Shown here piece after piece: positions 39,335-49,426 of a DNA stretch of 64,000 nucleotides (position 1 is its first letter; each line of letters starts with the position of its first letter). The position numbers were made by a program, and so were the translations under genes. Under the pieces are notes generated by a model. It did no database searches. It was not told where the DNA came from and saw only the letters and a program-made list of their open reading frames with translations. Source of the DNA: Pholiota molesta (Eukaryota; Basidiomycota; Agaricomycetes; Agaricales; Strophariaceae); the NCBI GenBank assembly GCA_014925825.1, contig JACGCK010000044.1, positions 186,001 through 250,000 of the forward strand, given 5' to 3'.

Positions 39335-41931
39335 CTATATTGACGGAAGACGTGGCGGCGGCTCCGTTGGAGTATCTGGAATACCCTCGACGACGATAGC
39401 GCCTTCGCAATAGTAGCAAATCGCGCATTTGTTTATATCTGGCTGGTGCGAATGTTCCAGAAATGGGAGCCCACACCGCTAGAGAAATGCCAATCGAGAT
39501 ATTCGTTAACGATCTGTCGAAATTTGGGAATTTCAGGGGCACTTACTTGGATATATTTGACGCTCGCTAGAGCAATTGTCGGCCGTCCTTGAATGGGTTC
39601 CACGTCACCTCTGTACTGAACGGCGCGCTCACGCAGAAAAGTGGCCAATTCCCAGTCTGCCGAAGCCTTTTCGAGCGTGTCTCTCATGAGACCAAAATAG
39701 TTGTTACGAATGTGGATTCGCATTAAGCCATCTCCCACATATAGCGCGCCTTCAATATCTGCAAACCTAATTTGACGGTTCCTTTCCCCCGGCCTGAAAA
39801 GAGAATTAGTCGACTCCCAATGATGTATCATAATATGAAGGCAGCATACTTAGAATAAATGGCACTGAATATTGCCTTGGCCAGTGCCACGAAGCTCTCA
39901 CCGTCCACAGCATAATCTTCGGCCCTGGATTTATCGCGGAAAAATGTCTTCCATGTCTCATCCTCATTTGGAGAGCGGGCCTCGAAGACGTCCAACAGCC
40001 TCTTATCCAGATCGAAAAACTCGGTGCATTCCTCTGCCGAGTTGCTTGCACCCACAAGTAATATGCGGAATAAGTCGCCAGGTCCATAGCCACCACAATG
40101 AAGAAGGCACAGTAGAACAGGAATGTGGGTCCGGAGCGATGGAGGGTATTGCGCGATACGATCGAGCAAGAACATGTCGAAGTCGTTCTGCAGCCGGAGA
40201 ACAATATCAAGCCGATCCAATCCTACCTGCCTACATATCAGTTTTTTGCATTCATCGAGATTGTTCGGACTGACCAGTTTCTTTGCACAATCAAAGAAGC
40301 CCTGCCATTTTGTTTTGTATAGTTCATTTACGAAGTCTGAAATTCCTTCCAATACCGCCCTCAAATCAAGCTGTGCAAGATCATTCGCTAAATCTTCACT
40401 GGTAGGTGATCGTTTCGCGTGAAATGTAAATGTCTTTACCACGGTGCCTAGCGCGAGATGTTGAAGATATGGAAACCTTTCCATGGCCTTCAACCAGTAC
40501 CGACTAAGGCGAAGATGTCCCACACCTTCGCCAATAGAGTACTGACGTGATCGTGACCGGTCCAGCAGGAAGTCCTCAAATGAGGCATGATAGACTCTCG
40601 GCAATCCAGCATCGATTACGGAGGGTGGTGGAACGTACAAAAGGGAATGCATGTCGACCAAAGCGCTCCGAACTTCGATGCCTAGCAGCTCTTCAGCACC
40701 GTTTAACAGATAGACCACGGTACCTAGCATGCGCAACACTAAGATGTCCAGAACTTTTTCGACATCAGCGACGGAATCCAGAATGAAGCGATATAGTTCA
40801 TCGAGCAGTGCGAAGGGGGTTTCATTTGTGTTAGTCGACAAGCGCAGGATAATGTTCATCCGTTCTACAGGGCTGTGCCGAGGAGACTCAATAAACTTCG
40901 TGGCCGTTGCAGCGAAGATAAACTGTCCAGAAGCTTTGGATACGAGGGAATCGATATCGCCTGCAGGTGGCCATGGCAAAGGGAGACGGCGGCCTTGTCG
41001 GCAATGCTTCTCGTAAATGTTGCGAAATGTGGAATTAAAATACAGCTTGATATCTTCATCCGGCTTGTAGCTGTTATCGAGTACTAGCACTTTCGTAAGG
41101 GGGTTCAAAAGGTTCTCATTGAACGCCTCGCGAATCTCATATTCTGGACGACTGGCGATAAGAAAAATGAAGGGAAAATCTTCCAACTCGGATGCGACAG
41201 ATGCTAGCAGATGCAAGAGCTCTGACTGGGATCGTCCATTCGGACCGCATTCGTCAACTGCGTCCACGACGGCGAGCATGGGCACGGGTAAGGATTCAGG
41301 TGGCACAGCACGCTTTAGAGGCTCGATCACGAGAATGCGCATCTGCGTCGACAGGGAACGAGAGAATATTGTCGGGTCTTGCTCAATTGCGGCGATGAGG
41401 TGCTCCTCCACCTGAGGCAGAAATCGGGAGAGTTGGTATGCAATCGTGGCAATGAATCGCGCGGGATTGTTCCGACCAATAGCAGTTCGCCAGAAAAAGA
41501 ATGAGGCGGCGAGGAGGCCGAGCCGTGCGCACTCTTCTGCGATGCTTTGCGCGATAGCGGTTTTTCCAGAGCCAGCTGGGCCATACATCCATAGAATGAG
41601 CTTGCGCATCGCGGGGGGTGCTCTGACCCATTCCATGATTTCGGCGCGAATGGCTATGCAGGTCTGTGGGTGGCATCTAGGAGGATCGCCGCGCTCAGCG
41701 GCATCGTGAAAGGCGCCATGAGCAATGTTGTCCAACAGTCGCTTTAGCCCTATGTGCGGAATGGTGCGGTTGAGTGATGCGAATCATTTTGACGACTTGC
41801 TTACCAGGACGCTCAACCGTGCTTTGGTTAATAATCGTATAATTACCCCCCACATTTGTGAAATTTCCACCACCGATAGTGAATTCGCGTGCACCTCGAA
41901 ACATGTGTTGCCTGTGCTTTGACGCGGCCAT
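39335..41931 (-). CDS. NACHT/NPHP3-type P-loop NTPase, copy B (best preserved, NLR-like)
   Basis: Likely signalling NTPase of the fungal NLR-like class, which typically act in self/non-self recognition. Four exons fit exactly (41931-41805, 41749-39850, 39793-39547, 39478-39335) and give 805 residues. Residues 1-45: MAASKHRQHMFRGAREFTIG...NFTNVGGNYT, the short N-terminal motif common before mushroom NACHT domains. NTPase: GPAGSGKTAIAQSIAEE (Walker A), AASFFFWRT, FIATIAYQLS, PMLAVVDAVDECGP (Walker B), FIFLIASRPEYEIR. A helical C-terminal half follows without WD40, ankyrin or TPR repeats, then a Cys/His patch (CGLPFLEHSHQPDINKCAIC). A two-base insertion at about 39337 relative to copy A ends the protein at PPPRLPSI, losing about 50 residues. 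Confidence 0.85.
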
Positions 41932-42009
41932 GTTCGGTCCCACAGGGTGAGGGAAGAAACTGGGGAACTGTTCAACTTCACCACAAACAAGGCGATTCAA
42001 CTTTTATAG

Positions 42010-42560
42010 TTGCGCCGTTCACATGCCCAGCCCATCTATTAATGTAGACATAAACTTAGTGAATGTATTGTAGATCTTTTTCGTGTAAAAATTCTTCGTA
42101 TAAAGCGCGCGACAAGAGGCTATATAGTGTACATCACGCACAAGAGGTGTTTCGATCCATTTCGCGCTGGATCTAGCCTTCGCAGGGTTGCACCAATGAT
42201 TGATATAATCCCACATGTTTTGCAACAGGCCGATAGCCATGCATGCCGCACCAAGTGCAATGCGTTGCCAGCGTCAAATTTTAAATATATTTTCCAACAT
42301 AGGTCAGCACACAGTGCAAATAGTCGTTTACTCGTCCCCACCACGACTTCTCATCCTTGAAATTAAGACATGCCGAGGTGTGCAATCAGACAAGGTTTCA
42401 GCGGAGGACTGTGTGTTGGTGCAACACGCTGCATCGATGATTGTGCGGTGCCACAGTCGTGTTTGCCACATGGTGATGAGATTCCCGGTTCAAGAGCCAT
42501 TTGGGGTACATAACCCGGCCCTCGGCCACGCCCTCATAATACAGACGAATAACGGCATCC
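42010..42560 (-). repeat. Duplicated 5' flank of NACHT copy B
   Basis: Matches 55900-56520 upstream of copy C in the gene direction (TGGCTCTTGAA, ATGTGGCAAACACGACTGTGGCAC, GGATGAGAAGTC, GGGACGAGTAAACGAC). The promoter regions of the two copies were thus duplicated with the genes. Confidence 0.75.
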
Positions 42561-43075
42561 TGGTTCAGGATTGTGCCGAACATGCCTCAGCGCTCAGTAA
42601 TTTTAATCAGTGCTCGGAGGAAGTGCTGAAAGTGCGATAAGTTCCGATAACGATCGAGCTTCTTCGACGACATCGAGCTAGCAAGACTGTATGGTATGTT
42701 GTGAGCATCTCAAGCTCCGCTGTGGACAGGCTGTGGATGTTCTAAAATGATACACATCTCAAATTTTGATATTCCAGACGACCAATTGGCCATTCGGAGA
42801 AGCGATGGTTGCTTAATCATGTACACATGCTACATTTTGAGACGTGCTCATGAGAAGAAAGCAACTTCTATTAGTACGTCTGTGGGTCGTTCTCACTCAA
42901 GCATCAGTCTTTTAGATGGAGACAGAAGCCCTGCAGGTAAGATGCTCTTTACTCCAAATGTCTGCCCATAGCTGCCCGCCATTTGTAATCCCGCGCCGAT
43001 TCTAGATATAACTAGAGGATAGAATCAGATCGAACCCATACCCATCCTCACAGACCACATCCAAGAGTCAAAAGA
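42561..43075. other. Intergenic, upstream of the aminopeptidase
   Basis: No recognised feature; holds the aminopeptidase promoter. Confidence 0.4.
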
Positions 43076-45136
43076 ATGACACAGCTAGAGACTTATGTGC
43101 TGAAAGGTTGAAGGCTACGTCCCAATTCCACCTCGTCAGTGATTCTAACACCGTTTCCTAGGATGCATAAAAGTCATCGAACGGTTTTTCGTTCTCCCAC
43201 TTGACTACAATGAACCTCAAGGAGCGACTATACAAGTATTTGTGCGTCACTTAGTACCTATGGATAAGGCAAAAACAGTGGAAGAACAATCCAAATTGCC
43301 CTACCGTGCGTCTTTTTCGAGCATTTGTCCGGAATAAATTATATATCTTACCGAATATCAATATAAAGTCCTCTTTTTACAAGGTTAGACACATAGTACA
43401 TATTCTCAGTTATCGTCAACTCCTAAGGCGATCGGAACAGGGGGACCTGGAGTAGAGGTGGACTTGACTAGCATTCTTGGAATTGCTGGCGTCGTGAGAT
43501 ATATCTAATCTATGAAATTGATGGGTCTCTGACCTTGCGTTACAGCTTCATGAAGCGGGATATCAAGTAGGAGACCCCAATCGAATTATGATTTCCGCTT
43601 TTTAATCTAGATTCATCGCAGACTCTATGGATGGATCCACGTGGAACCGGTTTAAGTACGCCTTTCACAGCAGATCTAGTCAAAGGAAAGTCAGACCAAG
43701 AGCTTTTCGACTATGTGCTCAATTTTCGTGCGGATACAATTGGTATGTGCTCTTTCTCACCTTCTCGCGATCATATTCCTTGTTGAACTCGCTCTTATAG
43801 TACGCGACTGTGAAAAGATCAGAGAAATCCTCCTTGGAAATCAGGAAGACCCAGAGGAGCAGAAGTGGACGATACTCGGACAAAGCTTCGGAGGATTTTG
43901 CGCCTTAACGTATCTTTCCTTCTATCCTCAAGGCTTGAAAGAGGTGTTTATAACCGCAGGACTTGCTCCGCTCGTGGATCATCCCGATGAGGTTCTTCGT
44001 TCGGTCCAAGGTCTGTCTTCTTCCTCTATGACTTCACAAGGTAACCAAGGTTGAAGATATTATTAGTGAAGGTCTACGAGAGAAACGCCCTCTATTACGA
44101 GAAATACCCAGCGGATATCAAGAGAGTGAATGTAGTCTATTTTTCTCTCTATACTTTATACTCACAACTCCAAGGTTCGCAACATTCTGCGTCATTTGGA
44201 CGCTAACAAAGTCACCATGCCTACCGGCGGATACCTGAGTGTGAATAGGTTCCTTCAGATAGGCGCGGAACTTGGTATGCATGGTAAGAAAATACTTTCC
44301 CGTTTACCGCATCATCTGCTAAGTTTGACCCCCAGGTGGAATCGATCGAATACACCGTATGTGCTTTCTAATTCACAAGTGCTAATTTACTGACCGACAT
44401 CCAATTCTCAGAACTTGTCTTTAGCGCAACGAATGATTTACAGCTGTTCGGGCAACTTTCGTATGGGTTAATGCAAAACTTGCAAGCTGTCCAGAGGTAC
44501 GATACCAACCCATTCTTTGCTATAATATACGAGGCCATATACTGTCAGGGGTATGTTTCGAACCTTTCCGAAATGCTTCTCCCATCTAATCGGTCCGTAG
44601 AAAAGCATCGAATTGGTCTGCGCAGAGAATTTTGAAGGATTACAAGGAACATGACTGGTCGCAGATGAAAGAAGAAGACGAGACAAAACCAGTATACTTC
44701 CTAGGAGAACTGGTATGTTTTCAAAATGCAGGTATCAAGGCTTGCTATATTGATACTGTTGTAGGTTTTTCCTGACATGTTCGAGGATTACGCGAATCTC
44801 AGGCCGCTGAAGGGAGTAGCAGCGTTACTCGCTGAATACGACAGTTGGCCAGATCTTTACGACTTGGAACAGCTTGCGCGGAACAAGGTCAAAGTCAGCG
44901 CAGCCACGTAAGCATAGCGTCTATATCTCTATGATATTCTCTGACAAATATCAATGATCATTCCTAGGTATGTCGACGACATGTACATAGAATTTGGTAG
45001 AGCTCAGAACACTGCGGCTGCGGTCGCAAACCTGAAGCAGTTCATCACCAACCAATACTTGCACAACGGGTTAAGGGTAGATCCTGGCACCATCATCAAA
45101 AATTTACTGGCTTTATCGAAACGAGAATATGACTAG
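43076..45136 (+). CDS. Prolyl aminopeptidase (proline iminopeptidase, S33 alpha/beta hydrolase)
   Basis: Cytosolic serine peptidase that removes N-terminal proline from peptides. The ATG at 43076 gives MTQLETYVLKG, spliced to CIKVIERFFVLPLDYNEPQG and IQVFVRHLVP. Family landmarks follow in order: LFLQGGPGVEVDL (the H/Q-GGPG oxyanion motif, spliced near 43384/43440), MDPRGTGLSTPF, the nucleophile elbow GQSFGGFCALTYLSFYPQGL, the cap region VPMPTGG-like VTMPTGGYLSVNRFLQIG, FEDYANLRPLKGVAALLAEY, the acid-bearing VSAATYVDDMYIEFG and the catalytic-histidine segment NQYLHNGLRVDPG. Stop 45134-45136. About ten short introns; no damage seen. Confidence 0.9.
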
Positions 45137-45421
45137 AAAACAATTTATATTCGTGGTCTGTGTATGAAAACAGCGATACAAAGTTTGTTGATTGCTTGGT
45201 TATGAACAAACCTGGTCGTGGACGATTGTTCAACGAACGTCCAAGGTACTATGTTACCGCTTCCCCATGGATCCAGCCAAGGGTCTTTGATCGGCTTAAC
45301 ATAACCAGTGTTTTCATGCGTCAGACGGAAAAAGAATGTGCCACGCATTATCAATGTCATTTTCTTTCTTCAAGCCGGTTTCAGCGTGCTCGATAGCAAG
45401 CTGCAGCCAAAAAGGCTTGAG
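45137..45421. other. Short intergenic stretch between convergent genes
   Basis: Nothing recognised; 3' ends of the aminopeptidase and of the minus-strand gene. Confidence 0.4.
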
Positions 45422-46105
45422 TCAATATTCGGAACGTGCAAACAATCGGCCCACCTCCAGCAGCTTCGCCGCATTCTCATTCTTCACCACCCCCGCGGCT
45501 TGCTGCTTCCTCAGCTTAACCGCCACCTCTTCCGGGGACTGGATGTACGAGTTCAGCAGCGACACGATCCGCGAGCCGCCCGTGAGCAGCTGTATGGACG
45601 CGCCCGTCACCCGGACCTCCGCCGCGGGGCTGTCGGCGCGCGCGTCCAGGCCCTGCGCGATGTGCGCGTTCTGGTCCGCGCTCGACGTCAGGTTGTGCCG
45701 GAACGACAGCCCGGAGAGCAGCGAGTGGATCAGGAACGTGTTCGCGGGCCCGAACGCACGCGTGTCCGCGTCCAGCCCGCGCGGGTGGTGCGCCGCGAGT
45801 TCGCGGTTGAACAGCTCCAGGAGGGTGAGGTTGCCGATCTGCGGCGCGTCCGGGGCGTCGCGCACGGCGGCGAGCGCGGCGGCGAGGGTGTGCGCGCGCC
45901 AGGGGTCCGCCTCCGCGGCGGACGTGTAGTAGGTCATGAGGTCGACCACTGCGGGGTAGGCGGGGTGCTCGTTGAGGAGCTTCAGCAGCGCCGCTGCGGG
46001 ATCGGGCTGGGCGAAGGCGTTGCAGAAGTGCGCCTCGGCGTCGGGGAAGGATTGGTCGGGCATGCGCATGCGGCGGGTGAAGAGAGCCCCGGAAGGGAGG
46101 TGCAA
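45422..46105 (-). CDS. Hypothetical GC-rich 227-residue protein
   Basis: Not recognised. A single open frame from the ATG at 46105 (MHLPSGALFTRRMRMPDQSF) to the stop at 45422-45424, strongly GC3-biased like other real genes in this block. Sequence is mostly helical and Ala/Leu rich (PAAALLKLLNEHPAYPAVVD, HTLAAALAAVRDAPD), then FGPANTFLIHSLLSGLSFRH, a possible NLTSSADQN loop, ASIQLLTGGSRIVSLLNSYI and a Lys-rich end. No signal peptide or membrane span. Internal upstream ATG codons in another frame (46238) look untranslated or belong to a 5' exon not resolved. Antisense frames of similar length are GC artefacts. Confidence 0.6.
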   Translation of the reverse strand: MHLPSGALFTRRMRMPDQSFPDAEAHFCNAFAQPDPAAALLKLLNEHPAYPAVVDLMTYYTSAAEADPWRAHTLAAALAAVRDAPDAPQIGNLTLLELFNRELAAHHPRGLDADTRAFGPANTFLIHSLLSGLSFRHNLTSSADQNAHIAQGLDARADSPAAEVRVTGASIQLLTGGSRIVSLLNSYIQSPEEVAVKLRKQQAAGVVKNENAAKLLEVGRLFARSEY

Positions 46106-46467
46106 GCGCGCAGCGGCCGCTGAAAGTGCTGGGAAGCACGCTATCGTGCTTTGTGATTGTTTCCCTGGTGGAAGATGGCATGAATATTGGACCGCTCCCT
46201 TCTTTTTGAGGGTTTAGAGGCTTACGCATGGAGGCCATAGTCAGCGTCAGCTGGGTTTACGCTTGACATTCGTGTGCTGGTGTGGAACCTTGTTTCACAA
46301 ATGAGACGCTCAAACATAGTCGTCCCAAGGAGGATGGCAAGTGACACAGTTATTCATCGCCATCGATTCAAAAATTTCGTTGTTCAGGCGTAACGGCTTC
46401 GCAATAGAGCTTCTTACCTACCATTTCTTTCGCTGTTGAGTTGAGGAATATCTCTTGATCCACAACG

Positions 46468-46930
46468 AAAAAATCTTTGGGTTACCCATGATGATGTTCC
46501 AACCGCGGAAGGAAATGCTGGAAGACTCCATCCGATCGCAAGACCGCCAAATTCGTCATTGGAAAACAGTCGGTGACGCCTAGAAGCTTGATATAACACC
46601 GCGGTGCAGAAAAGCTTCGGGTATCTTCAAAAACGCCAACACGGCAGTATAGCATACACCCGATCGTAGGAGCAAACATTATCTATAGAGCCTAAGCAGC
46701 AGAGATATACAAAACTAGTCGCACAGGGTCCTTCTATCAGCAGTGCAGAACGGAATGACCACCAGCGCGACGCACCGTTATTCCCTCGAATGAACGAATC
46801 CCCGTATCTGTTGGTGATGCTCCTCCGTCTGCTCTAGCGCGATGTTCATAAACCCGTCCAGACACGACAGAACACCTACATCCATCTATCCATACGTGAT
46901 TCTGCACATGACGAGCGAAGGGACGAAAAA
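46468..46930 (-). pseudogene. Tandem pseudo-copy of the LSM6 3' half
   Basis: Second unit of a tandem duplication; the first is 46931-47395. It reproduces the end of LSM6 intron 1, exon 2 (VLSCLDGFMNIALEQTEEH), intron 2, the start of exon 3 (VLYISAA) and the 3' flank, but lacks exon 1. A 14-base deletion inside exon 2 (VNGVI lost, near 46815) breaks the frame and exon 3 ends early. Position downstream of the intact gene and loss of exon 1 mean it cannot be expressed as a protein on its own. Confidence 0.85.
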
Positions 46931-47140
46931 TCTTTGTGTCACCCATGTTCCGACCACGGAAGGAAATCCTGAACGACTCCATCCGATCACAAGACCGTCA
47001 AAATCTCAGCATCGTCGTTGGAAAGCAGTCGGCGACGACTGAAAGCCTGATATCACACCGCGGTGCAGAAAGCTTCGGGTATCTTCAACAGTGGCAACAC
47101 AGCAGTATATCATACATTCGATCGTCGAAGCAACCATTAT

Positions 47141-47553
47141 CTATAACGCCTCCGCCGCAGAGATATACAAAACTAGCCACACACAGTCCTCCTATCAGCA
47201 GCGCAGGAGAGATGAACCAGCATCGCGACGCACCGTTATTCCCTCGAATGAACGAATCCCCGTATCTGTTCGTGATCACGCCATTCACATGCTCCTCTGT
47301 CTGCTCTAGCGCGATGTTCATAAACCCGTCCAGACACGACAGAACGCCTGCATCCATACATCTATACGTGATTCTGCACATGACGAGCGAAGGGACAGAA
47401 AGTACCTTTGTAGTCGACCCCCGAGGTCAGGCGCACGATGACCCGCTTCCCCACGACACCCTTCAGGAAGTCCGTGGGTGACCCCGTGTGCGACTGCACT
47501 GGGGGAGGTGGGGGCGGCGATTGGTCGGACGGAGGGCGGGGGCTTTCGTCCAT
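47141..47553 (-). CDS. LSM6: U6 snRNA-associated Sm-like protein LSm6
   Basis: Subunit of the LSm1-7 ring (cytoplasmic mRNA decapping) and the LSm2-8 ring (nuclear U6 snRNA). Three exons fit exactly: 47553-47406, 47347-47234 and 47172-47141, giving 97 residues. A Pro-rich leader (MDESPRPPSDQSPPPPPPVQ) precedes Sm1 (FLKGVVGKRVIVRLTSGVDY, then KGVLSCLDGFMNIALEQTEE) and Sm2 (YGDSFIRGNNVLYIS), ending AAEAL. The FIRGNNV signature and the VNG-x-x-x-NRYGD spacer are typical of LSm6 rather than SmF. The Sm core is complete. Transcription starts close to the divergent F-box-like gene. Confidence 0.92.
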
Positions 47554-48221
47554 GGTCAGGAAGAGATGGTTGAAGTGCGAAGCCGCGGTGCAAGCACTCG
47601 CTCGAGTTTCGCGACGCGTGTTTGTGCGTATTATGCTAGGGCGTTTGGTCAAATTGTCAAGCTCCGACCGGCAAACGCCTTCCAGAAACCCCTGTTGATT
47701 TCGTTGATTCCGCTCGTTGGTTTCTTTCCCTTCAGCTTCAGCCTGCTTCAGCACATACTTACGGCGTTCGTCAGTGGCCATTGACAGAAATACTCGTTTC
47801 TCTATTCGAAATGCGACCCCGATAGGAGATCTCCCACCGTGCCAACGTAGTAGCGTGTCATCAATCTTTCATTAATTTGCCTAAATCAGTAGATCCGTGC
47901 TGACAGTTGGCGTGCAAAGGCAACTACACTGGTGCTCTCCTCTGATGCGCTCCTCCGATAGCGCTCACACACCACCCAACTATCGCGCTCATGGGTTTGA
48001 ATAGGCGCTCATCGCTTGAGACGTCATTCGGTGACTGCGACATCACGTGAATTATGTCGCCAGATGTCGCCATCTGAGCACCATCCAAACTCACCCTTGG
48101 AAGACAGGATGACGCATAAAAATATGGGACGGGGTGTTCGATTTCGTCTTTCGAAGGGCTACTCTCAACGCACTTCACTTGCGTATCCTACACTGAAACC
48201 AGTAAACGCTAAACGCTCCCC
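47554..48221. other. Shared upstream region of LSM6 and the F-box-like gene
   Basis: Divergent promoters. A purely antisense-looking open frame continues LSM6 upstream to 47781, but contains no needed start. GCGCTCA motifs repeat near 47950-48010. Nothing more specific. Confidence 0.4.
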
Positions 48222-49178
48222 ATGGACAAACTCCCCACCGAACTCCACGCGTACATCTGCCAAACGGCGTGCGTCGACGACGGGGCTACTATTCGCTCGC
48301 TAAACCGGGTCTCCAAATATTTTCATGAAGTCTCCAGGCCTTATCTGTACCACAACGTCTCTGCCTTTGGCATAGATCAAGTTATGACTCTGCTGGAACG
48401 GCTCGAACGCACCCCAGCGCAGATGCGCTGCATCCGCCATCTCTTCCTGTCCGACACCGCGTCGTCCGAGTCCACCCCCACCCCACCCTCCGCGCCCCCC
48501 TCCAGCCCCCCGGCCCGCCTCACGGACATCCAGACCCAGGCCGTCGCGCGCCTCATCGCGCTCGCCGCGCCCACGCTCGCCTCCCTCGCCCTCGTCGCGC
48601 ACGCGCCGCTCTCCAGCACCGCGCTCATCGCGCGCGTCTTCCGCACCTCCTTCCCTGCGCTGCGCCGCCTCGCGGTCGCGGGCTTCTACCCCTTTCCGTC
48701 CGCCGCGGGCAGGTTCCCCGCGCTGCGCCACCTCCGGCTGAGCGGGAACCGCAACCCGCACGGGCTGCTCCAGATGGGCGCGCTGGAGGACACGTTCCCC
48801 GGGCTGGAGACGCTGGCGATCGCGGGGCTCGGCGCCGCGGGGGGTTTCGTGATCGAGCTCGAGGAGGCGCTTGCGGGGCGGGAGGGGGCAGACGGCCTGG
48901 GTGCGTTCGCGGTGCCGACGAACCTGCCGCGCACGCTGCGGGAGATCACGCTGCAGGCGGCGCCAGAGCCGGTTGCGGTGCCTGCTGACGCGGCGTACCC
49001 GGACACGGTGGTGATGAAGGACCGGATCCTGGTGGCGCGCCTCGATGCGCTGAGGGCGCGGACGGCGAAGGCGGCGGAGGGGGTGCGGGTGACGGTGCTG
49101 GAGAGAAGCGTGACGCAGATTTCGCCGGACGATGTGAGACGGGAGTGGTTAGCGGATATTGCCAAAGGAGATTGTTGA
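48222..49178 (+). CDS. F-box-like protein (agaricomycete type)
   Basis: Single-exon gene of 318 codons. The N-terminus MDKLPTELHAYICQTACVDD and IRSLNRVSKYFHEVSRPYLY resembles the degenerate F-box of mushroom proteins (LP-x-E-(L/I)...L-x-x-V-S-(K/R)-x-(F/W)...P-x-LY), which would recruit the SCF ubiquitin ligase through Skp1. The rest contains leucine-rich stretches (ALRRLAVAGFYPF, ALRHLRLSGNRNPHG, GLETLAIAGLGA) compatible with irregular LRRs. Strong GC3 bias. Partners unknown. The start at 48222 is the first ATG in frame after a CCC-rich leader. Confidence 0.65.
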   Translation: MDKLPTELHAYICQTACVDDGATIRSLNRVSKYFHEVSRPYLYHNVSAFGIDQVMTLLERLERTPAQMRCIRHLFLSDTASSESTPTPPSAPPSSPPARLTDIQTQAVARLIALAAPTLASLALVAHAPLSSTALIARVFRTSFPALRRLAVAGFYPFPSAAGRFPALRHLRLSGNRNPHGLLQMGALEDTFPGLETLAIAGLGAAGGFVIELEEALAGREGADGLGAFAVPTNLPRTLREITLQAAPEPVAVPADAAYPDTVVMKDRILVARLDALRARTAKAAEGVRVTVLERSVTQISPDDVRREWLADIAKGDC

Positions 49179-49426
49179 TTTTAGGGCCCACCGAGGTAGA
49201 TACCCGCTGTCCAGAGAATACCCATAGATGCCTTTTGATTTTAGAAAGCTTTTAGAAAGCATTGATAACGACCGATTTACGAACGACGATTCGGGTGCGC
49301 ACCCATTCCGTTTGAGTTTGGTCGTTCGTTGAGGGAATGCTTGGTCGTGTTTGCCGCAATATCACATTTCTTGACATCAAACTCTCACCTGCTTTCTCCC
49401 ACTGACCCCGACGTTGCCATCGCAAA
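49179..49426. other. Short intergenic region
   Basis: Nothing recognised; AGAAAGCTTTTAGAAAGC is a short tandem repeat near 49240-49260. Confidence 0.4.

Noticed and set aside
45308..46123. 271-codon plus-strand frame
   Set aside because: Antisense to 45422-46105; Arg/Val/Gly-rich composition typical of GC-rich shadows.
48300..48761. 153-codon minus-strand frame
   Set aside because: Shadow of the F-box-like gene.
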